A stretch of DNA of 26,965 bases from NCBI GenBank assembly GCA_937871985.1, contig CALMPB010000212.1, forward strand, positions 1-26,965. The letters run 5' to 3'. This stretch comes from an uncultured Burkholderiaceae bacterium. GTDB lineage: Bacteria > Pseudomonadota > Gammaproteobacteria > Burkholderiales > Burkholderiaceae. Each line of letters starts with the position of its first letter. Position 1 is the stretch's first letter. Made by a program: the position numbers and the translations under genes. The notes under the pieces are model-generated. The model did no database searches and had not been told where the DNA came from. It saw nothing but the letters and a program-made list of their open reading frames with translations. Positions 22,955-26,965 of the stretch are shown in pieces.

Positions 22955-23598
22955 CAGGCAAAGAGGCGCATGGGCTGTGCGACCGGCGGGGGCAGGCGCA
23001 GGTCGCGCTGCAGGCGGGCGGCGAAACGGTCGGGCGCCATGAGGTCGTTGACCGATGCCCAGTGATTGCGATCGCCGCAGTGGTCGTCACGGCCGCGAAC
23101 GCGGCGATAGAGGACTTCCCGGCCCGGCCCCGAACAGCCGAGCGAGAGCTGCACCCACGCCTCCTCGCCATGGAGCGTGATTTCGCCGGAGACCGCGGGG
23201 CCGCCCTTGTTGGAGCGAATGTCGTAGGTCCCGTCGCAGAGGCCGAGGGCGTCGGCCAGGCGCCGCATCGCGGAGCGGCCCTCGGAATGGAAGAGCCGCT
23301 TGGCGGCCTCGTCATAGCTGACGCCGCGATAGGCCAGATTTCGCAGCACCGGGGTGCGGCGGATTTCGGCAATCTGGTCCATGCAGGTGCGCCGAAGCTC
23401 CAGGCTGGACGGCCGATCCTCGCACACTGCGCTCAGATGGCGGACGAGCAGGATCACGGCAGGATCGGTTTCCGCATCCTTGCCGGCGTTGCGGCAATCC
23501 TTGATTGCGGCGCCGATGGCGTGGAGGGTGGTGAAGACCGTGATCAGCGAGCTGGGATCGAGCGCTTGCTGATGGCGCATGGCGACGTCGTAAGTCAT
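22954..23598 (-). CDS. Hypothetical plasmid protein, 214 aa
   Basis: The ATG at 23598 lies behind a GGAGGGCC-type ribosome site. The N-terminal half is helical (I-T-V-F-T-T-L-H-A-I-G-A-A-I-K-D). The middle has L-A-Y-R-G-V-S-Y-D-E-A-A-K-R-L-F, which could be a small DNA-binding helix pair. The C-terminal part is beta-rich with E-A-W-V-Q-L-S-L-G and R-R-V-R-G-R-D-D-H-x-G-D-R-N-H-W. No family is recognised. It begins 93 bases after the PRTRC ThiF gene and is coupled to the 434-aa gene. Confidence 0.72.
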   Translation of the reverse strand: MTYDVAMRHQQALDPSSLITVFTTLHAIGAAIKDCRNAGKDAETDPAVILLVRHLSAVCEDRPSSLELRRTCMDQIAEIRRTPVLRNLAYRGVSYDEAAKRLFHSEGRSAMRRLADALGLCDGTYDIRSNKGGPAVSGEITLHGEEAWVQLSLGCSGPGREVLYRRVRGRDDHCGDRNHWASVNDLMAPDRFAARLQRDLRLPPPVAQPMRLFA

Positions 23599-23690
23599 GG
23601 GGAGGCCCTCCGGTCTTGAGCGAAAATCCGCTCAAACGGCCCTCTCCCCCTCCCCTTTCTCCCGTGGGCGGCCTCGGGGAGCGCTGACTC

Positions 23691-24449
23691 TCAGGCGGCG
23701 ATCGGCAGCGGAATGGGAACGCTCTGCCCCGTGGCAATGTTGATGAAGGCCCCCGCATGCCCGATCGATCCTCGACCAATGAGGTCAAAGAGCAGCGCCA
23801 GGGCATGGCTCGCCACGACTCTGTTCACGAAGAGCGATTGACGCTCCAGGGCCTCGGCCATCGAGCATGACGGCGCATCGTCATCCGGTAGGGTCTCGTC
23901 CGCGATCTCCGGAAAATATTCGAGGACCGTGGGAGGTAGTTGATGGTCGGCCTCGGCCTCGTGGTTCGGGCAGCCGAGAATGAATTGTCCATCGCCCGCG
24001 CGATTGCCGAGGTCCATCCAGTAGGTCGGCGGGCTCCGCCCGGCCACCAGTGCTGCTCCTATGGCCCGGCGCGCGGAGGCGGTATCGACGCAGGTGATGA
24101 GAATATCAGCGCCGTCGAGCTTGGCGGCCTCGGGCGCCCGTCCGTGTACCGCCGTCCAGGCAAGGCCGTGAGCGAGATTGACCCGCTCGGTCAGGGTCCG
24201 GGCCTTGGAGTTGCCGATGTCGCATCGATAGAAGGGCTGTCGGCCGAGATTGGCTTCGCTGACGATGTCATCGTCGACGACGGTCACGTCGAGCGAGCGA
24301 GAGGAAATGGCGCGCAGTGCGGTGTCCAGCGAGGCGAGGCCCATCAGCATCTGCGCTCCGTTGCCGCCGCAACCCACGAGCACGACCTTGATCGCCCCGC
24401 TGCCAAGGGCCGCGGGCAGATAGTGGCGGGCAGGCGGATCAGAGCTCAT
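23691..24449 (-). CDS. PRTRC system ThiF family protein (E1-like)
   Basis: 252 aa from M-S-S-D-P-P-A-R-H; a longer open frame is rejected since this ATG overlaps the end of PRTRC A by 11 nt. The nucleotide-binding motif V-L-V-G-C-G-G-N-G-A-Q is at residues 23-33, with D-D-D-I-V-S-E-A-N-L-G-R-Q (60-72) as in ThiF/MoeB/E1 enzymes. A cysteine in P-S-C-S-M-A-E-A-L-E-R-Q is a candidate catalytic residue. E1-like proteins adenylate a small protein's C terminus; the PRTRC partner is not known. It is encoded directly after a JAMM-fold protein. Confidence 0.9.
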   Translation of the reverse strand: MSSDPPARHYLPAALGSGAIKVVLVGCGGNGAQMLMGLASLDTALRAISSRSLDVTVVDDDIVSEANLGRQPFYRCDIGNSKARTLTERVNLAHGLAWTAVHGRAPEAAKLDGADILITCVDTASARRAIGAALVAGRSPPTYWMDLGNRAGDGQFILGCPNHEAEADHQLPPTVLEYFPEIADETLPDDDAPSCSMAEALERQSLFVNRVVASHALALLFDLIGRGSIGHAGAFINIATGQSVPIPLPIAA

Positions 24450-25098
24450 GATAGTCTCCAGAAAATGGGCTGCGCGGAAGCGGCAGGAACATCCCGCCGG
24501 CGCACAGCCGGGAGGCGATTGTCGGGCCATCCGCGTGACCGAGACGTCCGACCACCATGGAAATCTTGGTCGCGTGTGCGTCGTCGGCGTCGTCGGTTGC
24601 GCTGAAGAAGGCGGGAGCATGGCCATGGCTGTGGATGTCACAGACGATATGCCGGTGCGGCGGCTGCACGGGTGGACGGTAGGTGAGGTGCGACGGCGTC
24701 GCGTGGTCGATCTGGGGGAGATCGAGCGTGAATTGCCGATCGTTCTCATCCCAGACGATGAACGCCGCGGCCTCGTTCGGCAGAGCGGCCCGAAAGTGCT
24801 TGAGGACTTGTGCCAACAGCTCTGCCGGTATCAGTCCGCAGCGCAGATCCGCGCGCCCGGCGCCAATGCTTCCATACGGGAGATAAGCTGGAATAGGCGG
24901 TGTGACGGGCAGGTCCAGAGCGAGCCAGGCCCGGCGCAGGATCAAGCAGACACCGTCGCGGCCGACGACGAGGCATTGACCGACACGGGCTTCGCGAACC
25001 GCGTCGATGGCAGGGGATTGCCCACTGGGCGGCACCGGATAACATGGCGCGGCCGCCAGGACGGCAGCGGAGGTCGGGTCTTCGGCAAGGGCTATCAT
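24439..25098 (-). CDS. PRTRC system protein A (JAMM/MPN fold)
   Basis: 219 aa. The C-terminal half carries the metalloprotease motif H-S-H-G-H-A-P-A-F-F-S-A-T-D-D-A-D-D (about 152-169), the H-x-H-x(n)-S-x-x-D pattern of JAMM isopeptidases. A glutamate from an earlier strand may complete the site. The N-terminal half is specific to PRTRC A. With the E1-like ThiF encoded next to it, a ubiquitin-like conjugation or processing role is plausible but unproven. The start overlaps the stop of PRTRC B by 4 bp. Confidence 0.9.
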   Translation of the reverse strand: MIALAEDPTSAAVLAAAPCYPVPPSGQSPAIDAVREARVGQCLVVGRDGVCLILRRAWLALDLPVTPPIPAYLPYGSIGAGRADLRCGLIPAELLAQVLKHFRAALPNEAAAFIVWDENDRQFTLDLPQIDHATPSHLTYRPPVQPPHRHIVCDIHSHGHAPAFFSATDDADDAHATKISMVVGRLGHADGPTIASRLCAGGMFLPLPRSPFSGDYHEL

Positions 25099-25925
25099 CG
25101 GCGGGACTTTCCGTAGATCAAGTCACCAAGCGTCATCGGCTCGGCCTTGGTGCCCCCTCGTGGGACGGCTTGACGACGATCGCCAACGAACGCCTTCAGG
25201 CGTTTGACCGGGAAGCGTGTCGCGCGGGTCGCCGCGAGATTGTCCCAGAGCCGCACGAGACCGCCCTTTCCCGTGACGGTCAGCTCCTGGCCCGGATTGG
25301 GGTGCGTCGACCAGGAGTCAAAAAGCGCACGTTCGAATTCGGGAATGGCCGCCACCTCCAGCGATGTCGGCCTCGGAATGTTGCCCCAACACAGCGAGCC
25401 ATTGAGGAAGACGTTGAGGATGGGCGAATGAAGCAGGATGGTCTCGGCCGTGGGCCGCTCGCTGCGGCCAAGGGCATAGACACCAAGCCTACGCCGAGTG
25501 GCGACAAGGACGTGCGCGGGATATGCGACCGGGACAACGGTACGGCCAGCAAGCGCACGAAGGCCCGCCGGCGGGGTCGACAGGTTGAAATATGCTGGCC
25601 GCACCTGCGCGGGCACCCACCAGACGAGCAGATCGGGATGCGCAACGAGCACCGTCTCGGGGAGAATTTGGGGCGCGGCGACGCGGCCGAGCGCCTGCGA
25701 CCAATGCCGCAAATGTGCTCGTGTCAAAGGCGTCCCGGCGGCGATAGTCGGTGCGCCGGCGGCGTCATGGTCGATCTGGTGGATGCTGGCGAAAGCGTCG
25801 GCATCCTCGTCGGGGGTAAGATGGGAACCGAGGCCGCGGGCCCCGTTGCTTCTGTAAAGCAGGATGGCGTTGGTCAGCACCAATCCGCCGGCAGTTCGCT
25901 CGAACTGCACGCAATGGTCGGTCAT
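25095..25925 (-). CDS. PRTRC system protein B
   Basis: 276 aa beginning M-T-D-H-C-V-Q-F-E-R. It has the family features L-L-Y-R in the N-terminal part, L-V-W-W-V-P-A (about 103-109), and a C-terminal G-N-I-P-R-P-type segment (W-G-N-I-P-R-P) followed by F-x-x-S-x-x-T-H-P-N. The function is unknown beyond membership of the conserved plasmid PRTRC set. It is separated from PRTRC F by 10 bases and overlaps PRTRC A by 4. Confidence 0.88.
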   Translation of the reverse strand: MTDHCVQFERTAGGLVLTNAILLYRSNGARGLGSHLTPDEDADAFASIHQIDHDAAGAPTIAAGTPLTRAHLRHWSQALGRVAAPQILPETVLVAHPDLLVWWVPAQVRPAYFNLSTPPAGLRALAGRTVVPVAYPAHVLVATRRRLGVYALGRSERPTAETILLHSPILNVFLNGSLCWGNIPRPTSLEVAAIPEFERALFDSWSTHPNPGQELTVTGKGGLVRLWDNLAATRATRFPVKRLKAFVGDRRQAVPRGGTKAEPMTLGDLIYGKSRR

Positions 25926-25935
25926 GTCGGCCTCG

Positions 25936-26832
25936 CTATTCGGGGGGATAGAGTTCGATTAGGTGTCTGGCAGCGCGCAGAAGCCGGGCGCCAACCGCGA
26001 GCGAGGCAAGCCATGCATCGATTGCTGCGATTTGTGTCATCGGGCAGAGACCCGTCACGTCCATGAAGCCATACTCCATGCCGTGGCGCCCGACATCGTC
26101 GACCTCGACCGCGAACTGCTCGACGGGAACGAGGGTCAGCGGCGGCAGTGGCGAGCATTCCTCGATGCCGGGGACATATTCGTAGAGAACGTCCATCTCT
26201 ACGCGCCAGGCATGATGCTCGTCGGGCAGATCGGTGAGTGCCGCGTGAGCATCGCGTAATTCGCGCAAGGCCCGGCGAAGGACAATCGGTAGCTTCGACT
26301 GAGGCGCCGCCTTTGCTGCGAACATCCATTCCGGCCGCTTGGCATTCATGGCGGACGGCATGATTTGGGCGTCGATTTCGCTGGGATCAGCCCCGTGGTA
26401 GGCGATCAGGGCTTCGCGGGCGGCCCCATCTTCGGTCTCGCCATCCCAATAGTACATCGAGATATTGTCGAAGAGATCGTCATAGCAGAACACCGGGAGA
26501 GCGCTTCCGAGCGTGCGCTCGAGCGCCCGGTAGGCCGCCGCGCGCCACGGGATCGGCCGATTGCTGTCCTCGATCCATCCAAGATCCAACTGTCCGACGC
26601 TATCGCAGACGATGGCGATCGCCGGCGCGCCGCAGGATTCCCCGTTGAGGAGGACGACGCGCAAGTCCGCGATCGTACAGCTTCGCAGGATGTCCAGGAC
26701 CTTCGCCGTGAAGACCTGCTCGATGCGCCGCCGTGCCTCGGGGCGCGTCAGACGCGCTGTCGCCCCCTCCTTCGACACCACCCAGCTGCCCACCAGCTTG
26801 TGATGGGCTACGAGCGAGCGATCGAAGATCAC
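25936..26832 (-). CDS. PRTRC system protein F
   Basis: About 298 aa. The body is recognised by F-D-R-S-L-V-A-H-H-K-L-V-G-S-W near the start, Y-Y-W-D-G-E-T-E-D-G (128-137), and a C-terminal M-T-Q-I-A-A-I-D-A-W. The GTG at 26832 is the first available start but has no ribosome site, and upstream codons (G-R-S-V-R-F-S-P-D-I-P) still look protein-like. The real start may lie further upstream with a start codon or frame I cannot resolve, so the 5' end is uncertain. It is the first complete gene of the PRTRC F-B-A-ThiF operon. Confidence 0.82.
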   Translation of the reverse strand: MIFDRSLVAHHKLVGSWVVSKEGATARLTRPEARRRIEQVFTAKVLDILRSCTIADLRVVLLNGESCGAPAIAIVCDSVGQLDLGWIEDSNRPIPWRAAAYRALERTLGSALPVFCYDDLFDNISMYYWDGETEDGAAREALIAYHGADPSEIDAQIMPSAMNAKRPEWMFAAKAAPQSKLPIVLRRALRELRDAHAALTDLPDEHHAWRVEMDVLYEYVPGIEECSPLPPLTLVPVEQFAVEVDDVGRHGMEYGFMDVTGLCPMTQIAAIDAWLASLAVGARLLRAARHLIELYPPE

Positions 26833-26872
26833 GGGAATATCGGGCGAGAAGCGGACGGACCGTCCGGCGAGG

Positions 26873-26965
26873 TCAGCCGAGCGGTGGGAGGGGCAGGCCG
26901 ATGGGTGGAGCGATGGGATCGGCGGGACCGTCCTCTTGCGCGCCCGCGCAAAGGACGATCTGCGC
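26873..26965 (-). CDS. 3' end of the gene upstream of PRTRC F (probably PRTRC C or E)
   Basis: The minus-strand frame reads A-Q-I-V-L-C-A-G-A-Q-E-D and ends P-L-P-P-L-G then TGA at 26875-26873, running off the right edge. Its place before PRTRC F suggests PRTRC C or E, which is positional inference. Alternatively this segment could be the N terminus of PRTRC F after a frameshift, since P-L-P-P-L-G is followed closely by F-like sequence in another frame. Confidence 0.4.
   Translation of the reverse strand, partial: AQIVLCAGAQEDGPADPIAPPIGLPLPPLG

Overview
The window reads as an accessory replicon, or a large plasmid-derived island, of an alphaproteobacterium, most likely a sphingomonad (Sphingobium, Sphingomonas or Novosphingobium). 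This rests on the high GC content, dense ATGA and TGATG gene overlaps, a PRTRC gene cluster, and small DUF736, DUF3768 and DUF7673-type plasmid genes. No rRNA, tRNA, CRISPR array or replication gene was seen.

Backbone. Almost all backbone genes are on the minus strand. From the right edge they are: the tail of a probable PRTRC C or E gene, PRTRC F, B, A (JAMM fold) and ThiF (E1 fold), then four uncharacterised proteins (214, 434, 150 and 79 aa). After an interruption come a PP-loop (PAPS reductase-like) gene, DUF3768, two small hypotheticals, DUF7673 and DUF736. At the left edge is the start of another gene behind a palindromic operator.

Insertion 1 (about 2794-11981, 9.2 kb) splits the PP-loop gene. 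Its C-terminal half is at 2191-2793 and its N-terminal half at 11982-12353. Removing the element and one copy of a flanking GCTGCA repeat restores the reading frame through H-S-C-S-L-K-W-K. The element has 8-bp terminal inverted repeats (TTAGGTCT). It carries three overlapping tyrosine recombinases plus a small HTH protein, the arrangement of GInt islands (ginABCD) and related to Tn554 and recombinase-in-trio elements. Its cargo is five genes of the NAD-signalling/immunity type: a ThsB-like (MTH538 family) TIR, a second TIR with an uncharacterised N-terminal domain, and a stand-alone SLOG protein on the plus strand, facing another TIR and another ThsB-like TIR on the minus strand. No SIR2 or other classic Thoeris effector is present. 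This four-TIR plus SLOG cluster is the best candidate in the window for an undescribed defence system.

Insertion 2 (about 12557-20531, borders less certain) is a heavy-metal resistance block. It has a CsoR/RcnR-family repressor, a divergent NreB-like MFS exporter with a His-rich tail, a small His-rich membrane protein, and a CzcCBA-type RND efflux system, all in one tightly overlapping plus-strand operon after the exporter. Two C-tract/G-tract operators lie in the divergent promoter. The right end of this block, at about 20427-20531, resembles the right end of insertion 1: a long-arm inverted repeat with a similar spacer, then GGGTAGACC, then target-like sequence. This suggests it is also a GInt-type end although no recombinase lies inside the block.

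In short, a PRTRC plasmid backbone has taken in an anti-phage type cargo on a complete four-gene integrative element and a nickel/cobalt/zinc/cadmium-type resistance cargo beside it, with a second element end that may have been used by the same recombination machinery.
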